The position numbers were made by a program, and so were the translations under genes. From Acidobacteriaceae bacterium dw_441 (GTDB taxonomy: Bacteria; Acidobacteriota; Terriglobia; Terriglobales; Acidobacteriaceae): a stretch of 64,000 bases of DNA. Positions 7,467 through 16,348 of this stretch are shown one piece after another (position 1 is the first letter of the stretch; every line of letters begins with the position of its first letter). The stretch is from assembly GCA_018449715.1 (NCBI GenBank), contig JAAVVA010000002.1, positions 248,001 through 312,000 on the forward strand, read 5' to 3'. The notes beneath the pieces were generated by a model, which was not told where the DNA came from, did no database searches, and saw nothing but the letters and a program-made list of their open reading frames with translations.

Positions 7467-8504
7467 GTGGTTAATTTCGGCGTAGTTGGTTATGGATACT
7501 GGGGACCAAATCTGGTTCGCAACCTGTTTGAGGTTCCTGAAACGCAGGTCGTTGCAGTCAGCGACATGAACACCGATCGGCTAAAGCTGGTGAAGAGTCG
7601 TTACCCATCCGTAGAAGTCACGACGGACTTTCAGGAGATGCTCCGTAATCCCCGGATCGATGCGATCGCAATTGCGACCCCTGTGTTCACTCATTACGAC
7701 CTTGCTCTACAGGCTTTACAGCATGGCAAGCACGTTGTGGTCGAAAAGCCGATGACGTCTACCACGGAGCAAGCGCTGCGACTTATCGACGAAGCGGCAC
7801 AACGAAACCTTGTACTTATGGTGGACCACACCTTCGTTTATACGGGGGCCGTGCGCAAGATCAAGGAGATCGCCAACTCCGGCAAGCTTGGGGACATTCT
7901 CTATTACGATTCAACACGGATCAACCTGGGCTTATTCCAGAGAGATGTCGATGTTATCTGGGATCTTGCGGTCCACGATCTTGCAATTATGGATTACATA
8001 CTTCCTGCGACTCCATGTGCCATTGCTGCTACAGGGATCAATCATGTCTTTGGCGGGACGGAGAACCTTGCCTACATCACGATGTTCTTCGAGGAGAACA
8101 TCATTGCACACGTAAACGTGAACTGGCTGTCTCCTGTGAAGGTTCGTCGCACGCTGCTTGGTGGCAGCAAACAAATGATCGTATATGACGATATGGAGCC
8201 AAGCGAGAAGGTGAAGGTTTACGACAAAGGCATCACCGTCAATTCAACTCCTGACTCACTTTACAAAGCTCTTGTCGGATATCGGTCGGGAGATATGTTC
8301 GCTCCTCAACTGGATGTATGTGAGGCTCTGAAGGTTGAGATTCAGCACTTTGTGGACTGCATTAAAACAGGTTCGGAACCTATCACAGGAGGACAGGCAG
8401 GATTGCGAGTTGTGCGCATCCTGGAGAGCGCTTCCCTTTCTATGAAGCAGCGAGGCAAGCTGATTAATCTCGGCGTCTCGGAACTCATACGGGGAGCAGC
8501 CTGA
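7467..8504 (+). CDS. Gfo/Idh/MocA family oxidoreductase (WlbA/WbpB-like nucleotide-sugar 3-dehydrogenase)
   Basis: A 345-residue NAD-dependent sugar oxidoreductase. The N-terminal Rossmann motif is GVVGYGYWGPN, with the family signature VVEKPMTSTTEQA and the catalytic-domain segment DLAVHDLAIMDYI. The GTG at 7467 is chosen because GGGAG precedes it and it puts the dinucleotide fold at the very N-terminus; a frame-open GTG 63 bases earlier has no ribosome site. The next two genes are an N-acetyltransferase and a DegT aminotransferase. This trio (dehydrogenase, acetylase, aminase) makes UDP-2,3-diacetamido sugars in the WbpB/D/E and WlbA/B/C pathways, so the substrate is probably a UDP-GlcNAc uronate (inference). 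Confidence 0.88.
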   Translation: MVNFGVVGYGYWGPNLVRNLFEVPETQVVAVSDMNTDRLKLVKSRYPSVEVTTDFQEMLRNPRIDAIAIATPVFTHYDLALQALQHGKHVVVEKPMTSTTEQALRLIDEAAQRNLVLMVDHTFVYTGAVRKIKEIANSGKLGDILYYDSTRINLGLFQRDVDVIWDLAVHDLAIMDYILPATPCAIAATGINHVFGGTENLAYITMFFEENIIAHVNVNWLSPVKVRRTLLGGSKQMIVYDDMEPSEKVKVYDKGITVNSTPDSLYKALVGYRSGDMFAPQLDVCEALKVEIQHFVDCIKTGSEPITGGQAGLRVVRILESASLSMKQRGKLINLGVSELIRGAA

Positions 8505-9070
8505 TGAAAAATCAGATCGAGAGCAATGAGATCGATGATTTTGTAATCGCAGAGGAGCGGGAAGAGGGAGAAGCACCTCAAACCCTATTGGCTGAATTTA
8601 GCCGGATTGCACCTGACGTGAGGATCGGAGAGGGAGTTTGCATCTTTGCATTCACCAATCTGTACGGCTGTTCGATCGGCAATAACAGCAAAATTGGAAC
8701 CTTTGTCGAGATTCAAAAGAATGCCGAGGTGGGTAAAAACGTCAAAATCTCCAGCCATACCTTTATCTGTGAAGGCGTCAAGATTGAAGACGATGTATTT
8801 ATCGGACACAATGTATCGTTCATCAATGACAAGCATCCTCGCGCCACAAATGTCAGCGGCGGATTGCAAACAGAAGCCGACTGGCATATAGTACCGACCT
8901 TTGTTAAACGTGGCGCCTCCATCGGAACAAGCTCGACCATTCTATGTGGCGTCACCATCGGTGAGTCGTCCATTGTAGGTGCGGGCAGCGTAGTCACGCG
9001 AGATGTTCCGCCGAACACGATCGTTGCTGGAAACCCCGCTCGCTTTTTGAAACTAGTGGAGGAAGCATGA
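8504..9070 (+). CDS. Left-handed beta-helix N-acetyltransferase (WlbB/WbpD-like)
   Basis: A 188-residue hexapeptide-repeat acyltransferase. Repeats of the IG.N/V..G type run through residues about 40-170 (FAFTNLYGCSIGNNSKIG, VEIQKNAEVGKNVKIS). The probable catalytic histidine region is DVFIGHNVSFINDKHPRA, and the protein ends with NTIVAGNPARFLK, typical of sugar N-acetyltransferases. It would use acetyl-CoA to acetylate the 3-amino group made by the neighbouring aminotransferase. Its ATG overlaps the stop of the dehydrogenase gene and its own stop overlaps the next start, indicating a coupled operon. Confidence 0.88.
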   Translation: MKNQIESNEIDDFVIAEEREEGEAPQTLLAEFSRIAPDVRIGEGVCIFAFTNLYGCSIGNNSKIGTFVEIQKNAEVGKNVKISSHTFICEGVKIEDDVFIGHNVSFINDKHPRATNVSGGLQTEADWHIVPTFVKRGASIGTSSTILCGVTIGESSIVGAGSVVTRDVPPNTIVAGNPARFLKLVEEA

Positions 9071-10173
9071 AGGTTCCCTTTGTCGATCTGCGATCCATGC
9101 ATTTGGCGATCAAGGATGAACTTCAGGAAGTCTTTGACCGCGTACTGTCCAATTCATCTTTTGTGCTGGGTGAAGAGGTTCAACGGTTCGAGCAGGAGTT
9201 TGCCGATTACGTTGGGACTCGCCACTGTGTTGCGGTCAACACGGGTACAGCAGCGCTGCACCTTACATTGGCCTCGCTCGAAATCGGGCCCGGAGATGAG
9301 ATCATCACCGTGCCACACACATTTATCGCGACCGCAGAGGCAATCTCGGCTGTCGGGGCTCGGCCAGTATTTATTGATATCGACCCAATAAGTTTCACGA
9401 TGGACCCCGCACTGCTTGAGGCGGCTATCACCGATAAAACAAGAGCAATCATTCCAGTTGATCTCTACGGGCAGATCGCCGATATGGAGCGAATTCAAGA
9501 GATAGCTGATCGCTATGGGATTCCCATTATTGAAGATGCCTGTCAGGCACATGGCGCGGAGTATAAGGGGCGCATGGCGGGTTCGTTTGGTTTAGCTGGA
9601 TGTTTCAGCTTCTATCCTGGAAAAAATCTCGGGGCATGTGGAGAAGGAGGTGCTGTAACGACCAATGATGCAGAGCTCGCGCGCAAGATACGGCTTTGGC
9701 GCGACCACGGATCGTCCAAGCGCTATGAGCATGTCTTTCCTGGATTGAATATGAGGATGGAGGGACTTCAAGGTGGGATTCTCTCAGTAAAACTGAAGTA
9801 CCTTGATCACTGGAACGATCAGCGGCGTATCGCTGCTGCACAATATGATGCGGCTCTTGCCGGAACCGATATCGAGACACCAGTTGAGATGAATTACAAC
9901 CGGCATGTCTACCATCTTTATGTTGTTCAGTCGGCAAAGCGTCAACAACTGCGGGAACAGTTGATAGAGTCCGGAATCGAATCGGGATTGCATTATCCGA
10001 CCCCGCTGCACCTGCAGGAAGCTTATCGGTCGCTTGGGTATAAACAGGGAGATTTTCCTGTCACAGAGCGCATAAAGGATCGCATCCTTTCACTTCCGAT
10101 GTATCCGGGGATCTGCTCTGATGCCATCACTCGCGTAGTCTCCGAATTGAAAGAGGGTTGCTATGTCGGTTGA
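9067..10173 (+). CDS. DegT/DnrJ/EryC1/StrS aminotransferase (WlbC/WbpE-like)
   Basis: A 368-residue PLP-dependent sugar aminotransferase. The PLP-binding region is recognisable (VNTGTAALHLTLASL, IIEDACQAHGAEYKG), and the Schiff-base lysine lies in SFYPGKNLGACGEGGAV. Length is typical. In context it would aminate the 3-keto nucleotide sugar produced by the first gene, with glutamate as likely donor. Its start overlaps the acetyltransferase stop (ATGA), and the following gene begins 11 bases before its end. Confidence 0.92.
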   Translation: MKVPFVDLRSMHLAIKDELQEVFDRVLSNSSFVLGEEVQRFEQEFADYVGTRHCVAVNTGTAALHLTLASLEIGPGDEIITVPHTFIATAEAISAVGARPVFIDIDPISFTMDPALLEAAITDKTRAIIPVDLYGQIADMERIQEIADRYGIPIIEDACQAHGAEYKGRMAGSFGLAGCFSFYPGKNLGACGEGGAVTTNDAELARKIRLWRDHGSSKRYEHVFPGLNMRMEGLQGGILSVKLKYLDHWNDQRRIAAAQYDAALAGTDIETPVEMNYNRHVYHLYVVQSAKRQQLREQLIESGIESGLHYPTPLHLQEAYRSLGYKQGDFPVTERIKDRILSLPMYPGICSDAITRVVSELKEGCYVG

Positions 10174-10852
10174 TCACGAAACAGCAATCGATTCGGAGAT
10201 TAGGACCGTCGCCGCAGTTTTTGGCAAAGCGGAGATGGTGACGGATGCAGCTTGGGAGTGGGAATTTTCTGCCCACCTAAAGCACAGCTTCACTTCGCAA
10301 GAATTGTTGGCTCTCTTCTCAAAGTATCGGAATGACGAAGGCCTCTTCGAAATGAATATGCGCAGGCTCCTTATAAGAGCGATGTGCAAATCTGCAGGAC
10401 ATGCATTGCAAAGCGGCCCGGGGATTGTTTTGAAGCATCCAGAAACAATGGAGATTGGAGATGCAGTATTTCTGGGTGCTCAAACAATGATTCAAGGCCG
10501 ATACGATGGCACTTGCCGCATTGGGAACCACGTTTGGATCGGCCCCCACGCTTACTTCGATGCACGACATCTTGTGATCGAAGACTACGTAGGCTGGGGT
10601 CCTGGAGCTAAAGTGCTCGGCTCCAGCCATACGGGTGACCCGGTGGATATCCCAATTATTGCAACCGAACTGACAATCAAGCCCGTCGTTATTGGCTATG
10701 GAGCAGATATTGGAACCAATGCAACGGTTCTTCCCGGGGTTCACATCGGCGCCAATTCCATTGTTGGAGCAGGCGCAGTCGTCACGGCTGATGTCCCGGA
10801 ATATGCAGTAGTTGCGGGGGTTCCTGCAAAACTTGTGCGATATCGCAAATAA
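10163..10852 (+). CDS. Sugar O-acetyltransferase (left-handed beta-helix family)
   Basis: A 229-residue hexapeptide-repeat acyltransferase. An N-terminal helical part (residues 1-85) without recognisable family precedes the repeat coil (EIGDAVFLGAQTMIQGR, RIGNHVWIGPHAYFD, VIGYGADIGTNATVLPGV, IVGAGAVVTADVP). The C-terminus YAVVAGVPAKLVRY matches maltose/galactoside acetyltransferase relatives. It overlaps the preceding aminotransferase by 11 bases. It likely decorates a sugar residue of the exopolysaccharide repeat unit; the acceptor is unknown. Confidence 0.85.
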   Translation: MSVDHETAIDSEIRTVAAVFGKAEMVTDAAWEWEFSAHLKHSFTSQELLALFSKYRNDEGLFEMNMRRLLIRAMCKSAGHALQSGPGIVLKHPETMEIGDAVFLGAQTMIQGRYDGTCRIGNHVWIGPHAYFDARHLVIEDYVGWGPGAKVLGSSHTGDPVDIPIIATELTIKPVVIGYGADIGTNATVLPGVHIGANSIVGAGAVVTADVPEYAVVAGVPAKLVRYRK

Positions 10853-10903
10853 CAGTCTGTAGTTCGAAGCAACATATGCGTTTGAAGATATAGCGGGGAT
10901 CGG

Positions 10904-11893
10904 ATGAATCCTATTGATGGAAAAAAGATATTCGTTACAGGCGGAGCTGGATTTGTAGGCAGTGCTACGGTTGACCAACTTTTAGAGCGGGGCGCAGCGG
11001 AAGTGCGGGTTTTAGATAATTTTATCCGCGGCAACATGCGAAATCTCGAAGTCGCACAACTCACCGGACGAGTAATTCTTGTCGAAGGAGATATCCGAGA
11101 CGCCGCGATGGTAGATAGCCTTACCGAAGGCGTTGACTATGTCCTACATCAAGCGGCTTTACGCATTACACGATGTGCGGAAGCACCCCGAGAGGCCATA
11201 GAGGTACTTATCAATGGCACCTCAAACGTTCTAGAGAGCGCTGTTCGACACAATGTAAAAAAGGTCGTTGCAGCTTCTTCTGCTTCCGTCTATGGAGATC
11301 CATCTTATCTTCCGATGGATGAACAACACCCCTTCAATAACCGCACCCTTTATGGCGCGTGCAAGATTGCGAACGAGCAGATGCTTCGCTCGTACTATGA
11401 GATGTTCCGGCTGCCGTATGTGGCCTTCCGCTACTTCAATATCTATGGTCCGCGAATGGATCTGGACGGTGTGTACACCGAGGTCCTGGTGCGTTGGATG
11501 GATGCCATTGAAGCGGGTACGTCCCCCAAGATATTTGGAGACGGATTGCAATCCATGGATTTTGTCTACGTCGAGGATGTAGCGAGGGCCAACGTCGCAG
11601 GTCTGATATCCGATACCACGGACGAGGTATTCAATGTGGGCACCGGAGTAGAGACAACGTTGAACGAACTCTGCCGACAGCTGCTGAAGGTGACAGGATC
11701 GCCTCTACAGCCTCAGTACCACGAAGCCCGCAAGGTGAATAACGTACGCGCGCGCCGCGCAACGATTGAAAAGGCAGAGCGGATGCTCGGATTCAAGGCA
11801 GGTATCGATCTTGAATCGGGCTTGAAGATGCTCATCGAGTGGCGCAATCAGGTCAAGTCTGAACTAACAGATGCAATCGGGAGCGCAAAATGA
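10904..11893 (+). CDS. NAD-dependent epimerase/dehydratase (extended SDR)
   Basis: A 329-residue extended short-chain dehydrogenase acting on a nucleotide sugar. It has the cofactor motif TGGAGFVGS near residue 12, SSASVYG, the catalytic YGACK (Tyr-x3-Lys), and FRYFNIYGPRM. This pattern fits UDP-hexose or UDP-HexNAc C4-epimerases. It sits in the middle of the nucleotide-sugar operon, 51 bases after the O-acetyltransferase and overlapping the next aminotransferase (ATGA). The exact substrate cannot be decided from the sequence. Confidence 0.88.
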   Translation: MNPIDGKKIFVTGGAGFVGSATVDQLLERGAAEVRVLDNFIRGNMRNLEVAQLTGRVILVEGDIRDAAMVDSLTEGVDYVLHQAALRITRCAEAPREAIEVLINGTSNVLESAVRHNVKKVVAASSASVYGDPSYLPMDEQHPFNNRTLYGACKIANEQMLRSYYEMFRLPYVAFRYFNIYGPRMDLDGVYTEVLVRWMDAIEAGTSPKIFGDGLQSMDFVYVEDVARANVAGLISDTTDEVFNVGTGVETTLNELCRQLLKVTGSPLQPQYHEARKVNNVRARRATIEKAERMLGFKAGIDLESGLKMLIEWRNQVKSELTDAIGSAK

Positions 11894-13050
11894 GCAAAAC
11901 ATCGGTGCAACCGCCAACAATGATTCCCGTCGCACGGCCTTTTATAGGCGAAGAAGAAGAGCACGCGGTGGTAGACACTCTGCGGTCCGGCTGGATCACA
12001 CAAGGGCCGCGCGTCGCCCAGTTTGAGAGTGATTTTTCTAGCTATATTGGCTGCGGCCATTCCGTGGCCGTCTCTTCGTGCACGACGGCACTGCACCTGG
12101 CGCTGGTTGCTCTCAACATTGGACCTGGGGATGAGGTGATCTGCCCCAGCTTATCGTTTATTGCCACCGCGAACTCGATCGTTTATGTCGGAGCTACGCC
12201 GGTCTTCTGCGATATCGACCCAGTGACTTACAATCTGGATCCGGCCAGAGTCGAGGAGGCGATTACTCCGAAAACAAAGGCGATTCTCGTCGCACATCAG
12301 ATAGGGCTTCCCGCCGAGATGAACGCGATTCTGAAAATCTCGAAGCGCCATGAGATAGTGGTGATAGAAGACGCTGCGTGTGCCATCGGCTCGGAATACG
12401 AAGGTAGCCTGATCGGCAGACCGCTAGGCACTTTGGCATGCTTCAGCTTTCATCCGCGCAAGATCCTCACGACCGGCGAAGGCGGCATGATTACGACAGA
12501 TGATGCAGGGCTGGCAGCGAGGCTTCGCAAGCTTCGGCAACATGCCATGAGCCTTTCGGATGTAGCGCGCCATAGCTCCAAGCAGGTGATGACAGAGACC
12601 TATGATGAGGTTGGCTATAACTTCCGCATGACGGATATGCAGGCCGCCATAGGCAGTGTTCAGCTACAAAGACTGCCGGATTTTTTGGAGAAACGTCGCT
12701 ATCTTGCTTCTCGTTATGACGAGGGGCTACATTCGATTTCTTGGATAGATACACCATTCGTGCCTGATAACTGCAGGCATAACTACCAGTCTTATATGGT
12801 GAGACTTAAGGGCGTTGTGGCCGCGAAGCGCGATGCGGTGATGCAGGAGCTGCTGGAGAAGAAGATATCTACGCGAAGGGCGATTATGGCTATCCATCGG
12901 GAGCGTCCTTACATGTCAGAGCATTGGGATAAGGTCCTGCCGCAGACAAACTTTGCAACGGACACGGCTCTTATTCTTCCCTTATTCCACCAGATGAACG
13001 AGGAAGAACAGGATTACGTAATAGAAGCGTTACATTCCATCTCTGTCTGA
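11890..13050 (+). CDS. DegT/DnrJ/EryC1/StrS family aminotransferase (second copy)
   Basis: A 386-residue PLP-dependent nucleotide-sugar aminotransferase. Signatures are SSCTTALHLALVALNIGPGDE, VVIEDAACAIGSEY and the PLP-lysine loop SFHPRKILTTGEGG. The HPRKILTTGEGG variant is common in perosamine-synthase and 4-amino-sugar enzymes, while the first aminotransferase in this operon has the PGKNLGACGEGG variant. The two therefore probably act on different positions or sugars (inference). Last gene of the operon; it converges on the oxidase gene with a 9-base gap. Confidence 0.9.
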   Translation: MSKTSVQPPTMIPVARPFIGEEEEHAVVDTLRSGWITQGPRVAQFESDFSSYIGCGHSVAVSSCTTALHLALVALNIGPGDEVICPSLSFIATANSIVYVGATPVFCDIDPVTYNLDPARVEEAITPKTKAILVAHQIGLPAEMNAILKISKRHEIVVIEDAACAIGSEYEGSLIGRPLGTLACFSFHPRKILTTGEGGMITTDDAGLAARLRKLRQHAMSLSDVARHSSKQVMTETYDEVGYNFRMTDMQAAIGSVQLQRLPDFLEKRRYLASRYDEGLHSISWIDTPFVPDNCRHNYQSYMVRLKGVVAAKRDAVMQELLEKKISTRRAIMAIHRERPYMSEHWDKVLPQTNFATDTALILPLFHQMNEEEQDYVIEALHSISV

Positions 13051-13059
13051 GAGATGCTT

Positions 13060-14292
13060 CTACTTCGGAAGTCTCCCTTGGGCCATCAGGGTATCGACGA
13101 TGTATCTGCCAATAGCAAGAGAAGCGGTGGCTGCGGGCGAGGGAACATTGCACACGTGCATCATTCCCTCGGTATAGACAAAGTAGAAGTCATCAAGCAG
13201 CTTCCCATGGACATCTAACGCCTGGGCGCGAACGCCTGAGCCGCCCGGTACCAGATCGGCCTCAGCTATATCCGGCATCAGCCGCTGGAGTGCTCGAACG
13301 AAAGCCGCCTTGCTACAGGAGCGATAGTATTCGTCCAGCGATGTCTGCCAATATTTGGCTGCCATGACCCAGAATCCGGGAAAGGTGCCGAACTCCATCA
13401 CATCGCGAGCATTGAAGGAGGCCTTTGTGTATCCTTCGCGTTTAAGAGCCAGAACCGCGTTAGGACCAGCTTCGACACCGCCTCCTATGCGCCGGGTAAA
13501 GTGAACGCCAAGAAAAGGAAACCGGGGATCTGGAACCGGATAGATAAGCCCTCTGAGGTAGTGAACCTTCGACGGCGCAAGATCGTAGTACTCGCCGCGA
13601 AAAGGAATGATCTGAAGATCAAGCTTTGCACCCGCCATGCGGCTGATTCTGTCGCTCTGCAAACCAGCACTGTTGATGACGAGTCTGGCGCTCAAGTCTC
13701 CCCGCGTGGTTTCAAGAACGGTTGTTGTGCCGAACCTCTTCAGATTCAGAAGCTCACAAGAGAGAAACAACCGTCCTTCATATCTTGTAATAAGCTCAAC
13801 ATATTTACGAGCAACCTGGGCATAGTCCACGATGCCTGTGGTTGGTATGTGAATGCCTCGTATGCCAGAGGAGCGTGGCTCCCGGTTTTGTATCTCTTTG
13901 GAAGAGATCATCTTTAAACCAGCAAGTCCGTTACCTGTGCCACGTCTGTAAAGCTCCTCGAGCCTGGGAATTTCGTCTCCTGACGTAGCGATGATGGTCT
14001 TGCCGCAGAGTTCATGATCCACTCCGTGTTCCTGACAAAAGCGAACCATTGCAGCAGCTCCCTCGGTGCAAAAGCGGGCTTTGAGGCTTCCGGGCTTGTA
14101 ATAGATGCCAGAGTGAATGACTCCGCTGTTATGGCTTGTCTGATGCGCAGCGACAGTCTTTTCTTTGTCGATGACCGCGACGGTAATATCTGGAAAGCGA
14201 GTACAAAGCTCGAGACAAGTCGCTAATCCGATAATTCCTGCGCCAATAATTGCCACATCATATACGGAACTAGAACGGAGGGCCTCGGTCAT
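13060..14292 (-). CDS. lhgO: L-2-hydroxyglutarate oxidase
   Basis: A 410-residue FAD-dependent oxidase of the DAO family that turns L-2-hydroxyglutarate into 2-oxoglutarate. It has the N-terminal FAD motif AIIGAGIIGLATCLEL, the LhgO signature HNSGVIHSGIYYKPGSLKARFC, and the C-terminal GGSGVRAQAL with FVYTEGMMHVCNVPSPAATASLAIG. Length is normal for the family. The gene lies alone on the minus strand between the sugar operon and the second AAA+ activator, an unusual address for a metabolic repair enzyme. The ribosome site before the ATG is weak. Confidence 0.93.
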   Translation of the reverse strand: MTEALRSSSVYDVAIIGAGIIGLATCLELCTRFPDITVAVIDKEKTVAAHQTSHNSGVIHSGIYYKPGSLKARFCTEGAAAMVRFCQEHGVDHELCGKTIIATSGDEIPRLEELYRRGTGNGLAGLKMISSKEIQNREPRSSGIRGIHIPTTGIVDYAQVARKYVELITRYEGRLFLSCELLNLKRFGTTTVLETTRGDLSARLVINSAGLQSDRISRMAGAKLDLQIIPFRGEYYDLAPSKVHYLRGLIYPVPDPRFPFLGVHFTRRIGGGVEAGPNAVLALKREGYTKASFNARDVMEFGTFPGFWVMAAKYWQTSLDEYYRSCSKAAFVRALQRLMPDIAEADLVPGGSGVRAQALDVHGKLLDDFYFVYTEGMMHVCNVPSPAATASLAIGRYIVDTLMAQGRLPK

Positions 14293-14877
14293 TTATCTGA
14301 TGGCTGAACTTTCTGTAGGTTGAGTGCAGAAATCGGTGATAGGACTCCTTCTATTCCCCATGCAATATGCACGCTGATCTCCAAATCAGCATCAATTTGG
14401 CCTGATTACCGAATGGTTACCGAAACTCTTCCTGGTAACAACTGAAATATTCTACGACAAACACTAAAATCCGATATTTACGCTATTGGCTTGCACATGT
14501 AAATAAAGGTCTACATAGATTTACTAATGGATGCTAATTTATGCGCAGTACGATGAACGAAAATTGTCAAAATTCATTTGACAGCTTTAAGATATGGGGC
14601 TAAATTTTGCGCAATTCAGGAAGTGTAAAAACCTCATCAAGATTGTTAGCTACAGGGCGCAGTAACTTAGATCGGTAGTTACTTTCCTGGGGAACATTGG
14701 GAATATTTGCTGTAATTCTCGTGGCAGGTCAGGGCCTTGCCCTGCAGGCAACGATTATCTGCATAGCTCTCTGGATTCTGTTGCAAATCCATCCTGAGAA
14801 TATATTCCTTCGGGCCTTAACTTAGGTTCCGAGATCATGGGCCTCGCTGCGTATTTCTACCATGAGGTGTGTCTTCA
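14293..14877. other. 585-base intergenic region between lhgO and the sigma-54 activator
   Basis: A/T-rich and divergent between two genes. A GG-N10-GC pair on the minus strand at 14368-14383 (TGGAGATCAGCGTGCA) could be a weak sigma-54 promoter for lhgO. Near the right end, 14697-14825 holds a 42-codon hydrophobic open frame starting at TTG. No RNA gene or repeat array is visible. Confidence 0.5.
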
Positions 14878-16287
14878 ATGACGGATATTCTGCAGATTCT
14901 TCTAATCAGTAATAATCAGGATGTTTGCAATGTTGTTCACACTGCTCTTGCTTGCCATGACTATCGAGTGATGTGTGTATCGTCATCGCGAGACGCGATA
15001 CAGGTGCTCAACCGTGGCGTGCGGGCAGAGTACGTTCTAATCGATGCGACATCTCAGCAAAACGAACAGATGGTTGAGCCAAGGCTGCTGCAGATGGTGA
15101 AGAGGGAGCGCTTCTGCATACTCTCAGATGAAGATAACGATATGGGACAGAGTTTCGCTTCGGAGTGGAGTATTACAACGGTATTGACCAGATCACGGAT
15201 ACAGCAGGACCTAGTCAATCTGTTGCGACGGCAGCTTCCTACGGAGATGTCAGATCACTGCAAACACTCTGCCGCCAGTCAGGATTACCACCTCGAGGAA
15301 CTCAGCAACGGGCGGTTTTTTCTCGCAGGCACCCCCGTAATGATGCAGCTATACCGGGAGATTCGCGTTCTGGCGCCCATCGACATACCAGTACTGATTC
15401 TCGGTGAAAGCGGCGTTGGCAAAGAGATTGTAGCGATGCTGCTGCACAAATACCACACGCGATCCGAGAATCCGTTTCTCAATATCAATTGCGCGGCCTT
15501 GCCGACGGAGTTGTTGGAGAGCGAACTGTTCGGCTATGAAGCTGGAGCATTCACTGGAGCGATGAAGGCCAAGCCCGGAAAATTCGAGCTTGCCAATAAT
15601 GGCACGTTGCTGCTGGACGAGATCGGCGAGATGAGCCCGCAGATGCAGGCTAAGCTGCTTCACGTCATGCAGGATGGCTCTTTTTGCCGGTTGGGTGGGC
15701 GCTCCTCCACACAGGTAAATGTCCGGGTGCTGGCGGCCACAAATATCGACATGCAGACTGCAATCGCCGAAAAACGATTCAGGGAGGATCTCTACTATCG
15801 TTTGAACACGCTTACACTTACCATTCCGCCGTTGCGCGAGCGTAAAGAAGAGATTCCTCTGCTGATCGAAGAACTCAATTGCAGAGGTGTTTCGGGGGTA
15901 GATCAACCGGTCGTACTTTCGGATCGTCTGATCATGGCTGCGATGGAATACCACTGGCCCGGGAATCTGCGGGAGTTGCGCAATTTTGTTATTCGAACGC
16001 TTATCCTGCGCGATCAGGAATCTGCATACGCCTATCTTCGTGCGAAGACTCAGGGGCAGTCTGCTTCGCCGACAGCGAGTTCAACAGCAGAATTGGTGGA
16101 GTCCAAGTCGACGTACCCGCCGGGAATGAAGAGCGCAATCAGCGAGGTCAAGAATCAAACAGAGATTCGGATGCTACAGGATGCTCTGTCCGCTTCCGGG
16201 TGGAACAGGCGCAAGGCCGCGATGAACCTGAACATCAGCTACAGGAGCCTTCTCTACAAGATCCAGCAGCATGGCCTGAGTGCCTAA
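14878..16287 (+). CDS. Sigma-54-dependent transcriptional activator with degenerate receiver domain
   Basis: A 469-residue activator. Residues about 5-120 look like a response-regulator receiver that keeps an Asp in VLIDAT (about 56) but has NN where the acidic pair should be, so phosphorylation is doubtful. The AAA+ domain is complete: GESGVGKE at 176-183, GAFTGA at 223-228, TLLLDEIGEM and FREDLYYRLNTL. The C-terminal Fis-type helix-turn-helix is WNRRKAAMNLNISYRSLLYK, close to that of the GAFTGA-less regulator at 6.3 kb. The ATG at 14878 (GAGG ten bases upstream) is preferred to a GTG three codons earlier. It probably activates the -24/-12 promoters of this locus. Confidence 0.93.
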   Translation: MTDILQILLISNNQDVCNVVHTALACHDYRVMCVSSSRDAIQVLNRGVRAEYVLIDATSQQNEQMVEPRLLQMVKRERFCILSDEDNDMGQSFASEWSITTVLTRSRIQQDLVNLLRRQLPTEMSDHCKHSAASQDYHLEELSNGRFFLAGTPVMMQLYREIRVLAPIDIPVLILGESGVGKEIVAMLLHKYHTRSENPFLNINCAALPTELLESELFGYEAGAFTGAMKAKPGKFELANNGTLLLDEIGEMSPQMQAKLLHVMQDGSFCRLGGRSSTQVNVRVLAATNIDMQTAIAEKRFREDLYYRLNTLTLTIPPLRERKEEIPLLIEELNCRGVSGVDQPVVLSDRLIMAAMEYHWPGNLRELRNFVIRTLILRDQESAYAYLRAKTQGQSASPTASSTAELVESKSTYPPGMKSAISEVKNQTEIRMLQDALSASGWNRRKAAMNLNISYRSLLYKIQQHGLSA

Positions 16288-16306
16288 CGATGTTGCTGGC
16301 CGTTGT

Positions 16307-16340
16307 CTGTCTGTCGTCCGAAGGATCGGATGACAGACAG
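16307..16340. terminator. Hairpin between convergent genes
   Basis: CTGTCTGTC pairs with GACAGACAG, then TCCGA with TCGGA around an AGGA loop, with one G/T position between. It lies between the stops of the sigma-54 activator and the multicopper oxidase and could serve both strands. No clear T-run follows on either side. Confidence 0.55.
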
Positions 16341-16348
16341 GAGACAGG

